64,000 bases of DNA from Setaria digitata (Eukaryota; Nematoda; Chromadorea; Rhabditida; Setariidae), in contig RCAB01000042.1 of assembly GCA_003640385.1 (NCBI GenBank), positions 183,796-247,795 on the forward strand, in the 5' to 3' direction. The translations under genes were made by a program, and so were the position numbers. Positions 27,101 to 40,000 of this stretch are shown one piece after another (within the stretch, counting starts at the first letter, position 1; every line of letters starts with the position of its first letter). A model generated the notes under the pieces. That model did not search any database and was not told the origin of the DNA. It worked only from the letters and a program-made list of their open reading frames with translations.

Positions 27101-28384
27101 CCAAGTAAATTCAATATAATTAGAAGTAGAATTATGGCATTTTCTTAAGGACTAGAGAAAGAATAAACATGAGCATAATAAATGACAATAATTTGGCTGA
27201 GCCAACTGTGGCGAATGAGAAATATATTAATTGCAACCGTACACCAAGCTGTTGGAATCAAAGGAATATAGTTGGAATCGGCTGAAATGATAGTAAGAAA
27301 TCTTTTCCTCTATAAAAGGAAAGTTGCTAATGTGCTTGTTGACTGTTTGAGACGTCCCATCTATTTCGAGGAAATCCCAAAATCAAGAAATCCAAACGGA
27401 TATTACACGAGGAAGGAAATTTATAGTCGAATACGGTACAAGCTGTAATAAATTAATGCTTGGAACGAGATTTATGACGTATAAGTAAGCAAGAATGTCC
27501 ACCCCGAATCATGGAAACAATTAGTTGTAGCGAACTTGTCACATCCTTTCTATTTACTGCTTCATTTTCTAAGCCTTGAAATAATATCATATAATTTGCT
27601 GAATCAAGCATAGGTGTTAATTTCTTGTCATCCATTCCAGCATGATAGAACTAGACTGCTTATAATTCTAAAATAAACACCTTGATATTCGATCTCCATC
27701 ACTATCCTAAGTCTATCAGCACAAATTATATGTATAGCCCATAAAAGTGATAATTGATATATCAGCTTGTCCTAGTCGACAAATGAAATCTTTTTTCACT
27801 GAATTATTCGTTGGTCTATTCTTTTATGATTTTTCTGATTCCAAATTCATCGTATTTAAGCAATACGTACCTGTTAGCAGTACACTATGCTGACTGACTA
27901 AGTAAACTCGTTATGGCTTTTGCGACATAACATATGCATATAAAATTGTAAGCCCTTGAAGCTGTACCTACTTTAAGCCAAACTAAACCTGATAGGTTAA
28001 TGAATAATGAATCAGAATTGGCTTCCTTCAGATCTCACATATCATAGTCTCTTTCCGTATCTAAAGCAATCATAGTTAGGTAGTTAAACTTAACGAGCAA
28101 TAAAGAGTTCAGTGTCTATCAAGCTTTATTCATACACGATATATGATTTTACATATACTCACATTAATACCTAGAAGTTAAACTATAATGATTATCTTGA
28201 GTATTGTTCAGGCTCGAAATCATTATAACTTGATTAGAAGTTGAGTGCTAATAGCTGTAAAGCACAGTAGAAAAGATGAGAAAAAGAGTGTAGCAGCGAC
28301 TGAAAGTTAATGAGGAAATAACTGTCTTACTTTGGATATCTCTAATGTACAGGAAGTGTCAAAAAATCTATTGAGGGACAAGGA
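18113..28384. other. 10-kb region without a supported gene
   Basis: AT-rich DNA with homopolymer runs and short scattered frames. The best coding-like frame is on the minus strand at 24386-24081 (about 100 codons, no family recognised). A G/A-rich patch lies at about 23074-23106. The region upstream of the two-Ig gene (from 18.1 kb) probably carries its promoter. No exon chain, RNA gene or transposon could be supported. Confidence 0.4.
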
Positions 28385-28711
28385 TTAGACTGAAAAAGAA
28401 TATGTAGTTGGATCCCAGCAAATTGCAGTTTTACACTGTTGTTCACCTCCAGTTCCAAACTTGAAAGGAACTGGATAATTGAGGAGAATTGAGAAATCTT
28501 CACAAGAATAAATACTAATATGGAGATAATAGTTCTTATGAAACGTTAACGATCCGCCATTGTATAAACCAGTGAAGTAATTATCAGAATATCCTAAAAA
28601 AGCGCCTCTAAGTCGTATAATGAAGCATTGTTCCTGCAGATGAAGAGGATTTGGAATGAGAGGATCTGTTACCTCACAGACATTTTGAGATACAGATATT
28701 ATCATCGTTTC
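28385..28711 (-). CDS. Hypothetical 106-residue frame, or alternative last exon of the latrophilin-like gene
   Basis: A clean frame of 106 codons runs from the ATG at 28705 to a stop at 28385. It is preceded directly by ATTATTTAG, a good splice or trans-splice acceptor, with the exon starting at 28711. The product begins MIISVSQNVCEVTDPLIPNP, has five cysteines (NVCEV, EQCFI, YSCED, QQCKT, AICWD) and no signal peptide or membrane helix; the family is not recognised. The acceptor is phase-compatible with a consensus GTAAGT inside the last exon of the adhesion GPCR (donor at 30267), so the exon could supply a different cytoplasmic C terminus. A separate small trans-spliced gene is equally possible. 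Confidence 0.4.
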   Translation of the reverse strand, partial: ETMIISVSQNVCEVTDPLIPNPLHLQEQCFIIRLRGAFLGYSDNYFTGLYNGGSLTFHKNYYLHISIYSCEDFSILLNYPVPFKFGTGGEQQCKTAICWDPTTYSFSV

Positions 28712-30021
28712 CTAAATAATTTCATTCTCTTCCGTTTTTCACTTGCACTGCAATTATTCGTTGTATATCTACATCTATAACCTTGATACTTGTTCAGTAA
28801 ACTACTGATATCAATCTTTCAGCGAGCATTACAGATTATGCTATCCAGCAGCCAAAGAGAAATTTGCAAATGAAGAGAAGAGACTGCGCAAACAGTACCT
28901 TGAAAGTATCTGCCTGATATTTTAGCCTCGATAAGCTCAGTTTATGTAATTATCCCAAATCAGCATCCTTATTTCAGTGCCATCCTGGTGCGACTCGACT
29001 CACCAACGCTAATTCTGCAAATTTGAACTTGGCTGCTGGAGCTATGTTTGGAGATTAGCCATACAATTATGAGAGGTCGTGTGGTATACTAATGATTACA
29101 CCTATGGCTTATACGAGAAAATCGAAGAGAAAACTAGTGACAGTTTCTCCATTTTTATTCTAACTGCAAGCTTAAAGAATTTAAATCTTCTTTTTCAAAC
29201 TCTTCCTCACAAAGTGACAGACACTTCAGCACTTCTCCACCTCAATAATTTTTAATTAATTAAGAAGTAAATTATTCTAGTTTTGTAGGTAATTGACTAC
29301 TCTTCCCATCAAGTAGGGTTGCATATCAAACATGCCGCATAACAGCTTAATGAGTTCCATGAAGGTTGGAGAAAACCTCAGTATTAGGAAATATTTGAGA
29401 ATTTTGACACATATCTTAGTTAGGTTTTTTCATTTAAATTTTTATGGTTTGTTCTTGCAAGTCTTTCTTAATTATCATGAAATAAAAGGCGTGTTCAAGA
29501 TGAAACCACTTAATCCATCCAAGTAATTAGAAAAAAATTGTCTAGACTGCTTGATCTAACGTAGAGTTTGTATTGCGGACCTCTTAGCATGTCTTTAAAC
29601 TCGAAAAAAAGCTTTCGAATCGCACTGCCATACCAAAATTCTAGAATATTGATGGAAGCTCAGAAGCATGATACCCATCATCCTACTTAATGATGATGAC
29701 TATATTTTTTGAAATTAAAAGTTCTTTAATTTTAGAACAAATTAGTGATTTATATGCAATTGCAACACATCCAGAAAGTCTTTTCTTCTCTGATTTACTT
29801 GAGTTGTATATTTATCACAACAAACACTAAAAAAAATGAGAGAAGGTAAGAGAATCGAAAATAATTTCAGAAAAAAATAATTGGGGCATCATATCGACCT
29901 AAATTTTCCTGAGGGAAAGCAACTTCTGTAATCTTACTTTAGATAAGACTTCATTCCAACGGAACTGAATAAGAGTAGACTGATACCTCGAATCTTTCGT
30001 AAAAATTCACATTTTTTTTTT
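28712..30021. other. Downstream region of the latrophilin-like gene
   Basis: About 1.3 kb between the small frame at 28.4-28.7 kb and the stop codon of the adhesion GPCR. It should contain that gene's 3' untranslated region. A plus-strand frame of 64 codons at 29332-29526 has no motif. No other feature is seen. Confidence 0.4.
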
Positions 30022-31007
30022 TTAAAAGCGTTCAATAGCTGTTGACATTGCGGAAAATTCTTTCCGCTTCGATTTGCACCGATCTTCATTACTGCAGCAG
30101 ATTTTTCGACGTGTGGGAAAGCATTTCTCTTTGTTATTAATATCAGAATCTCTCTGAGATTGGTCAGCGGTTATTTCAATGTCAGCAGGAAATGGAAGAG
30201 TTTCCTTCATTTCGCAATCAAAATTTCCAGAATCGTCTGATGGAATGCTACCAGAATCATTACTTACTTTTGTCTTCCAATCCAAATACGTTATCACTGT
30301 AGTTGGACTTCCCGTTCCTGAACATCTTTATTAAGAAGTGATGATAAATTGAACTTTATAATCATGAATAAGAGTCTTTTTATTTCATGCAGTACTCTCT
30401 AGTGCTGTGGGCTACTTCCAATTTTGTGAATGCAAGGAACTGTTACATTTCTGTGCATCACTTTATCACCGCTTTTGATAACTAATTGCTACTGTTTGAT
30501 CCTACCTGACTGAGATACTCATGTCATCCAAGCATTTTACAAGCAAGTCTTAAAACTGTGACTCTACGGTGAGCAGCACCTCATCCTCTTCTCTAGCACG
30601 TTCCCTCACCAAAAATATGGTGAACATGTCGAAATATAGAATGAAGAAACTTGAAACTGAGACTGGTTCGGAAGATTGCTGTTACAGCAGTGAGTGAGTG
30701 CATCACTGTGAGTACTGAACTTATCAAACTTACCACTTGTTCGTGATAGTGCCTTTTCCACGAACACTCCTTTGTTGCTGTTGCTGGCAGACCTCAGGTC
30801 AGAGCTTCTTGTGCGTGCTCTTGAAGATCCATGTGATAATTCATTGTTCCTGATCATATCGATAAGTTGCTGACGACTACCGACTATGCTTGGAGTTTTG
30901 GTAGGGTTCGGATCTGACACATAACAAACTCTCACTCGTAAGGAACGCAGCACCGTCAAGCGCACCTTATCATTCAGGACAACATGGATTACGAAGATAA
31001 ACATTCC
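30022..31007 (-). other. End of helix 7 and cytoplasmic tail
   Basis: Exon 31007-30734 starts GMFIFVIHVVLNDKVR (end of helix 7) and continues into a serine- and arginine-rich tail (GSSRARTRSSDLRSASNS). Exon 30317-30022 adds an acidic then basic, cysteine-containing end that finishes STAIERF. A consensus GTAAGT lies inside this last exon at 30267. Confidence 0.8.
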
Positions 31008-34000
31008 CTGAACATTTCAACTAGTTCATTTAACTTCGTGATTCGAATCAACAATATACTGTCGTGTTCTGTCATCTTGATAAAGAACTGTGCAGTTCAA
31101 GGAAGTTCAGAGTCTTACTTAGCACCTAAAGAAATAATCGTAACATGAAGATAAATATTCAATTGTTATCTAAAGAGAGGCAAATAAGTTGTTTAAAAAG
31201 ATATATGATTCAAATTTAGCATCCATTTAAGCTAACTTCATTCACTCGAAATTTTGTAGAAGAAAAATTACAAGTTGAAAATTATGTATTTCTAGGAAGA
31301 ACCAAAGTCTGCTATTGGGTAAAAGGGTGAAATGCGTTGCGAGAATATGAAGGAAACCTGTAAACAGTTAAGTACTGTGAAAATATATGCAAAAACACTC
31401 TCGGCTCCTTGAATGACCATCAGGTAACCGAATATCCAAGTGACACCCAGCAAACAGAGCAAACTTCCGGAACCTTTCAACCACCCTAACATTTGCACTG
31501 TACGGCTTCGATGACGACTGCGCACCGAAAGTACAACTCGTAGTGCAACGCCAAGAATCACTATATTGGACTGGAAATTAAACATTTTGCTTAAAATTTC
31601 AATGCAAATGGGCGTGGATGAGTAGCTAATTTTCCTTCCATCTTCAGCGGAATCCCTTTACAGCCTTCGTTGACTGCACTGAATTTTTTAACAGTTTGCT
31701 TTTCCCTAATGTATTTTACTTTTTATATCTTTAATTAAATTTTCTATAAGTTAGAGAAAATTATTGAAACGAACCACAATGATAACAGCAATGGGTCCAG
31801 CAAAAGCCCATATGGTTGGTGCTTCTACATTCAACCAGCAACTGTAATATGAAATTAATCAAGTTCTCAGTTTTTCTGAAATTTATTTCGAATAAAAAAT
31901 GTTTCCAGATGAAATATAGTAAAAAAAGAATGTCTTTTTTTGAGAAATCTTCCTGAACTATGAATCAAGTATACTTACTATTGGTCAGTACTATAATTTG
32001 ACCAAGCCACACCGGCAGTAACAGCAACAATTACAGCTGGGAAGCCATACGCATAAAGACAGTAGAGAACAGTTTTTCCTTCCTCTTTGTCGAAAACCTC
32101 AAAGACAAAGGTCTTTCTCAGAGAATAAAAATCTCGGAGAACGTAGAGGACACAGGATGGGCAATATAGATGAATCTGTTACAAGCACTAGACAGAATCA
32201 TCTAAGAATATATATCTAATGATAAAATATGAAGGAAATGAAGAGAAGTTACCTGTACAAGCATTAAGTATAGTTGGTATCCTTCCAGCAACATCCAGCA
32301 AAATGCTGCAAGAAAGAGATAATGAAGCGCTACAGCAACTGCACGACATATTACCTTATTCTCGGTGCGATCTATGCCGACAACAAAAACTAATTCTGCT
32401 AGCAACAAACAGAAGCATAAATTACGATGAATCAAAATGCGAATACTCCATAAAGACCTAAATCAAACAAAATGAATATTTCTTTCTGCTTCTGCTATTT
32501 AATTGCTTAATCTCATTTCTATGCGATAATGACTGTACTCCTCATTCATCCTTTCCTTCCTTTAAAAAGTTACATGTAATTAATGCAACGAACATATGAC
32601 TCCAGCAGTTTGAAAATAACATCACACATTATTTCAAAACACCAAATATAAAAAATATTCTCGACAGGTAAAAACTTTCAATAATTATCTAATACTCCAG
32701 TAAAATTTATAATAGTCATCTTAAAACTTTTCGATTATGTCCTACAGCCATTTTTCAAATTTTGCAAAATTTGACCTGAAACATGTGAAAACGAGTGAAG
32801 CAAGGAAGAGACATGCAATGGAAATCGCACAGCCGACAATAGTAGTCAGATTCAAAATTTCATCAACAACTGATTCTTTATCACGACTGTACACTCCAGT
32901 TATATCCATTAAAATGGCAAAACTAAAACAATGGTTGACCAGTGGATGAAATTCCGATTAAAAAAGTGAATCAGATCTTGCTACTACAAGACAATATTAA
33001 GAAGCCAGTTTTAAAACAGATGACCTAGTCAAGTGTGTGCAAGAACATTCTGTTGAATCATTCTGTGTACGTAATGTTTTACAGCCCTCCTCGTTCCAAG
33101 CTCTGAAATGCTAGTAGTTTTCGTTTCAAAAAAAACCACAAATGATATGCTATAAAAAGTATATGGAATGTGCTGTATCATTAGTGGCAACATTAGAAAA
33201 CGAAAGCTTACTTTATTGAAGTATCCCAAAAAACGCATCGTGCATTATCCACATCGTTAGTTCTGATATGGTAAAACTTCAAATTTACTGGATAGTCGTT
33301 GGGTAGCGGAATGGAACTCGTAGGGTCGTTTACACTGGCACCTGTAATAAAGGATTTGCTCAAAGTGCTAATCATTTCAAATATAATCTTACTTTCTCTT
33401 TACTCTTAAGCCTTAAAGGGATTAATATGATATGATTCACTATAACACTTCAAACGGAGTAGAAGATAGCTATTACCAAATGGTTCAATTAAATTAAAAT
33501 TAATTCTGATTAAGCTTCTACGAATATGAAGCTGCATGTGGTAAAATTTGTAATTAAATTTTCAGTTGTTATGGAGACTGGAAGCATACCAATGACGAGA
33601 CTGTTGATGACAGTGGTTTTGTTGATGTTCAGCAACGTTCCAACAGATCTGAACACATAGTAACCCAAGAGAAGTGGGCTTCTGCTACTACTAAATGGAC
33701 TGAATCCTGCTCGCTGCAAATTTCGAAGGGTTATGTTTCTTTAAAATGGTTATTAAACAACTGCACTGTTTGTTTTTAAAATCACTATCAAATAACACTA
33801 ACAGGACGCGCAAAAACTCCGGAACCGTTCAATGTTGAAAAGAGGATCGCAGCCTGAACTGAATGCTCTAAAATTATTATTATTAGTTTAATCAAACTAC
33901 TACATAACTCATTTAAATAACATTTCTTGCAGCATGAAGTAATTCCTGGATGCAAAAAAAAAAAAAGAAATTAAATCAGACAGTATAAGTAGCATGTAGA

Positions 34001-37000
34001 AAGATGAAATCAGCTTTAAGTGTTAAATTTAGCTGTTGTAGTTGTCATATTTATTTCTTTGTTAGTGTCATATGTTTAGAAATAAATGTGCTTAAACCTC
34101 AGAAAAAAAAAAAAAACAACAACAACAAACAATGGACATACTGAGTACTTTCAATGGTGGCATTAACAGTACTGGTGATAGGGGAAAGTTGAAAGTGACA
34201 TTTCCAGTAAGAGCATCATTATATGCGACATTTGAATTAGCATGAAATCCATGAGATCTGCGAGCTAATCTTGTTTTAGCGTTATCATGCACAGTCATAT
34301 GATTAGACCGAACTGTTGGAGAAATCGAGTTTTCCAGTTGAACTTCGAAAGCTATAAAAAAATTTAAAAGAGGCTAATTTGTTTTCCAATAATGCGGCTT
34401 TAGTTTAATCATTTTTGAAATTTCAAAGGAAAAAATGAAAGTGATGACTTCCTCTGCATATTAATTTTGACAAATTTCTATGAATGGTGCAATTCTTTAG
34501 TTGACACCTACCCCAATTGCTATAATTAATTTTCATCTGCTTATCGATAAGAAACTGAGACATCAGTTCAGCACTCTGCTCCAGTAATGTTATCAGTGAA
34601 GATATCTGATCGATTCTAACATCATCAGGCAAACTCATCCAAACTGGTGCCGCATGATCACTCAGCAGCTCATTACCTGCTTCACCGTACATCTGCCAAC
34701 AACGTCTCATTCAACTTACTGCTCTGTTCAAAAAGCATTTGTCCTAACTAGCTGAAGAGAATTTAAATTATAGATGAATCAGACACAAGAAGTTACAGCT
34801 CAGAGCCTCCAGAGCAACCTTTGTGAATTCAACCGCTTTGTCGTTTTGTTCCTTCCTGTCATCCAGCACTGTGTACTGCATTTTCGCTAATGACAACAGT
34901 TTTTTGCCAATATCGATACTGCGGACTACATCACCGCCAAATAGTCTGAGAAAAGAGTACGCTGAAGAAAGCAAAGCAGGAATCAGAGAGGCTCTTCTAG
35001 AGCAGTTTTCAAATTCAACTTCATCAAAACAATCTCGAAGATTGGTAATATAAAAAAATTCCAAACAATTCTCATCGCAAAAAATAAAGTACAAGAAACA
35101 AGAATGATTCAATGTGCTTTAATAATTAAGAATTTTATGGGATTTCAAAATCTCCAAGCAATAAGTCAGTCTTCGAAAAATGGGCAACTAACAATTGTTC
35201 GGTTGGTTGCAAGAATTGAGCCCATTGTCCACTTATATTTTCTGCAGGTGATTCATTGTCAATCAATTGATCCAGCAGTTTGATCCATTTGTGGGTACAG
35301 TTTCTCGTATCCGGTTTTCCTTCCCATCTACCTGACTCGCAATTACACGTGTGGGTTGTCACACCTTTAAACCAAATCATTAAAATTTTACGAAAAATAC
35401 CAACATTCATTCCTGAAGTGTTCCACTTTGCAGTACCGCCCCAAATACCAATAACTTTAGCTAAGAAGTGGAGGTTTCCTGGGTACTGATCACAGTACTA
35501 ATCACTTCAAAGCAGAACGTGAAACGGATGCGATCTTTGCTAGATACATCAGGTAGCAATGCTTTACCGATAGTGTTTTCTGGATCCGGGCATGGTATTT
35601 GAACTACACTACAAGCCAATGTGCGCGGAAAAGTAATTCCATTCCATTCGTACTTCTCACAGAATGAACGCTTCATGCGCAAGCTTCTTTGATTATCAGA
35701 GACACTTGTAACACTGAAAGTGACGAAATTCTATTTACTGCTAATTGATTTCAGACGAAGTTTAAATTAGTCTCTTAAAATAGGATATCAGCTGTTTTAA
35801 TTAATAATGATAGAGGGTTTGTTGTTAATCTGAATATTTTCGGTACAGAACACTGTGACAACTGAAACTTAAGATTTCAAAATTCTTAACTACTCATACA
35901 ACGATTTACCGCCAATTGTCATAATCTTATTGGAGATGAAATAATCCCTTATTTCCTAATAATCTTGTTTAACTTAAACTGAGTGGTTTTAACATTTAAT
36001 TAAAAACTCAGACAAAAATACCTGCTTTGTGTTCTATCGGATTCGAAAATGCCACTGCAAACAGAAAGCAAAAAAAAACGAGATAGGAAGATAATCATAA
36101 AAATCATTGTATTGAATTATTATACACAGAGAAGTAGGTCAGGAAAGTTAATAAGTTTTAGATTTCATCAAAATATTAGCAGAAAATGGATGAGTGAACA
36201 AGCAATTAATTTTCGTCCTATCAGGTTAGCATAATTAAGGCCTAAGAGAGGTCTTTCAGAAAGAAACGTTCCAAGTTTCTTGATATTGAATTTTCCAATC
36301 CCGAAGTTCTCAATGTCCCAAAAAATTCCACTGAAAAGTGTGGTCCAGATATTCAATCACATCGAGTCGTATCGGCTTACCCAATTCTCAAAGTAAATGA
36401 AGCGTGAACAGAAGCACACTTCCAAAAAATGAAATTCTAAAAGGTCACGCAAAATTGAATTAAAATAAGAAAGCGACTAGATGATCAAATAGAAAATGAA
36501 GGATGGTCGGTTAAAAGAAAACCGGTTTTCATCAGGGAGGCAACGAAATCCATCAAAGCACTTCAGTAGTAGAAAGTCTGTACTATACAACCCATGAATC
36601 ATTGAATTTTGCTTATTGGTTGAATCAGAAGCTTGAGTGAAGTGTTCAGTTTCTCTTGAAAGCATGAAGATTGAAGATTTTTTCTTATTCTCAACAGCCG
36701 TACAATTTTTTCCAATCGTAAATAGGAGACAAGAATTCAGGCAGTGTTGTGTGTAAACTGAATGGAAGTTGGACGGAAATAACTTTTCAGAGATCTAATT
36801 TAAGTCAAACTATTCGCTCAAATAAGCGAATAGTAAATGTATTCAAAATCATATGGGAAGTGCGACCGGATATTTAGTCGTATTAAATAAAGTTCGATTT
36901 TCATTAGCAAATATCAATAAGTTTTAGTGAACATATCATTATGAGGGAAGCAAATTACATCTAATTCAAGAGAATTTCTGCAGCAATGTGTTAGATTAGA

Positions 37001-40000
37001 AAATTTAATATTAAATGACTTTGAAGATAGAACTAAATGAAATTTCATAACTGGAACTCTGTGTTCAAAACTTCTTAGTCGGACGAGAAATAAGAGTGAG
37101 GTGAAAAAAAAAAAGAAAAATGTCAACTTTATTGATATTTACATACTTTTTTTATGAAATAAAAAGGAATTTGTTTGCAGGTAATCATGAAAATAAAAGT
37201 ATCATCAGCTACTCAGTAATACTTTTCTAATACTTTAGCAGCGAAGATTGACCATTTCTGTCCGTTTTTGGGCGATAATGAATGTCTCAGTGTATGATAT
37301 CATATAATTTTTTTTTTGGTAAAAAAATTCAAATTTCATGAATGGCTTCATAGATTTTGAAGCTAATAAACTTTAGCAACTGCAGCAGCAAATACAAAAC
37401 TGCAATAAAATAGGGAAAGAAATATTTAGTGTTACATGAATTGAAGGAAAATAGTTTGGCATTTTGAGAAAATATGAAAGTACATAGGAAGAATTGGAGA
37501 AGAATGTAGATAAGCAGAAATTCGTCCTTCCGGTAGCCAAACAATGTACATACTCCGGCTGTTCAGCAGTACTACAAATATTGAGAGCAGTTTCAATTTC
37601 TGTATGAAGTTTTAGCTTCTTTCAAAAATGGTACCTTGGTACCTGCCACTCAAACCTTTCAACATTCGATATTCCACTGAAGACAATACGCTGCTCCATT
37701 AATTTATCATATATTTCAGTGGGTCGAAAAGTAACGATCTCTGGTGCAAACTGACAAACCCATTGTTGACTGCTACTGCAATTTCTCTGACTCCAAAAAG
37801 CATTGTTGTTAGTTATATAGTAGCATTCACAAAGTGAACCGTTTAATGGCCTGAAAATTGGCACTAACATTTGCCGAATATTCACTGGGAAGTTTAAATC
37901 TTTCCAAGTTCTTCAATATATAAGCCTCAAGGAAAACAAGCCTACAGTTGAAGAGGGATGATCTTCAGAAGAAGAATGAATACAGAAGAATGAAGTCAAA
38001 TTTTTCTTCTTTTTTGAAATACACTTTCATATCGGTAGAGCACATGCCTTCATGCAGGGCTAAGCGAAAATGAAATGATTTCGTCAAAATTAAATATATT
38101 TCACATTTCCAAACCACACCCTCTTGGTTCACTTATCCAGTAACAAGCGCCACTATCATAACGGACTTTCTTCTGCACAGTAGCAGCAATCTCGTTGCGT
38201 GCTGACTGATCAACCGAGGAAGCTAATTGTCCACCCTAAAATGCAACTAAATTTTGAAAAAAGGCCAAACATAGCTTTCGCAGAAAATGATCGGTGAGAC
38301 GGTAAATGCAGCAAAACCGCTTGAACCGACAAACAGTAAGACATATTTTTGAGAGATTTCATCGGGATTTCAAACAATTATTGAGATTCGAAATGTTTTT
38401 AGAATACAAACATCATCACCTCTTTGCGGCATTTCGTTTGGGCATTGAACAGTGAAAGTGGTTCGTCTGTCACATGTGGAACATAACAGCGTCCATTCAG
38501 ATAGACTGCACTCAAGGGACATCTGATCAGTGGCTCTAAAGTGAGAATATGGAAAAATTTTAATTTACACAAAATATAAACTTTGAACTTCATTCAATTG
38601 CGTTAAGCTCCAAAACAAACCAAATAAACATCGCATTCGATACTGCAAAATGATTGGTGTTGTCGGCAAGCAAGGACTATCCGGAAATAATGACTGAAGA
38701 TCACTAATTCGGCAGTAAGTGAGACCCTGACACCTGAAAGAATATGCTTGAAGTTTTTCAGCTCTGAATGGTGATGGCTGAATAATGAAAAAGTAAGATA
38801 AGCTGACATGCTGATCATTGTTTGTAGACTAGATGGATGTACGCACACTTCCCAATCCGTAGCGTTTACTTCCACTTGTGTAGAAGATAAGCAAAGTTCA
38901 CGAGATACCTGGAATAGCGGAAACAGTTTAATTAAGCAAAATAGCGGAAACAGTTTAATTAAATTTGGAAGTAAATGCAATTTCAAATGCATATTACTTT
39001 AGCGCGACAAAACGCAGCTTCTGCAAATAAATGACAAAGTTTGCTTCTAATTTCTATCTGCATCTTTCATCTAAACCATTTCTGTTTTCTTTCCTTATTC
39101 ATCTCTTTTACGGAAAAGATTGCAACGCTAATGTCCTACTAGTAGCCAAGTCTTTGATTTCCTGAAAGGTCCTGCCAGGACATGGCTGCTTTTCCTTTTT
39201 CTTCCTTTAAAACCTTGTGTAAAGAGCTGAAGATCCTAATTTATCGCAATTTAGATAGAGCAAAATTTAGTAAAATTTCCGGATGATTCATGAAGATTCA
39301 GTTCAGTGGTTATTTCGAGGAGCTTAAAGTTTGCACAATCACATAGAGATTCCACGGAACGTTAAAAGGGAAAATGAATCACACGATGTCATTTAAAATA
39401 TTTTGATTTTCATTTCAGTTATAAATTCTAATTTTCAGTCATTCACAGTTACCTCTCGAAATGCTGACAAACTGAATTGTCTTAAATTTCTTTGGAAATG
39501 CAGTGAAAACGAATTTGGAGATTTTTATGAGAACTAACTCCAATATTTCCGTACGCAGCAAAATCGACTTGTATCGAACGGCCATTAGGACATGAAAATT
39601 CGAATTCATTATCGATGCATGCAACACTTTGTGACTCAAATGATATACCTAAAATCTGAAAGTTTGAACAGGAAATTTCGGAGTTCGATATATCTATTTG
39701 TCCCAGTTCGTTCACTGCACACGGACAGAATTAGCCTGCACAAAAAGCTAAACATGGCAACCCATATGAACTAATCAAAAATTTCTGGGCGTAAGTCAGT
39801 TACCCAGTCGCTCTAAGCAGTAAGTTATATAAAAGGTTTATGTACCAAATTCGCTGAACGACTGATCGCAGAAATTGCCACGGTAACCATTGTGACACAT
39901 GCACTGCACGTTTTCTAATTCACCCATCTCTAAATTATTTCTTTCGTGGACTTTTCATGTTTCAAACAAGTCCGATGAAAATTTCATTGTTGTTTCTTAA

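Noticed and set aside
30606..30733. Read-through of the latrophilin tail exon
   Set aside because: A consensus GTAAGT at 30733 ends the exon in phase with 30317-30022.
36168..36376. Exon-like minus-strand stretch after CACTTTTCAG within a latrophilin intron
   Set aside because: The lectin 2 and hormone-receptor exons already join in phase without it, and none of its frames resembles the family.
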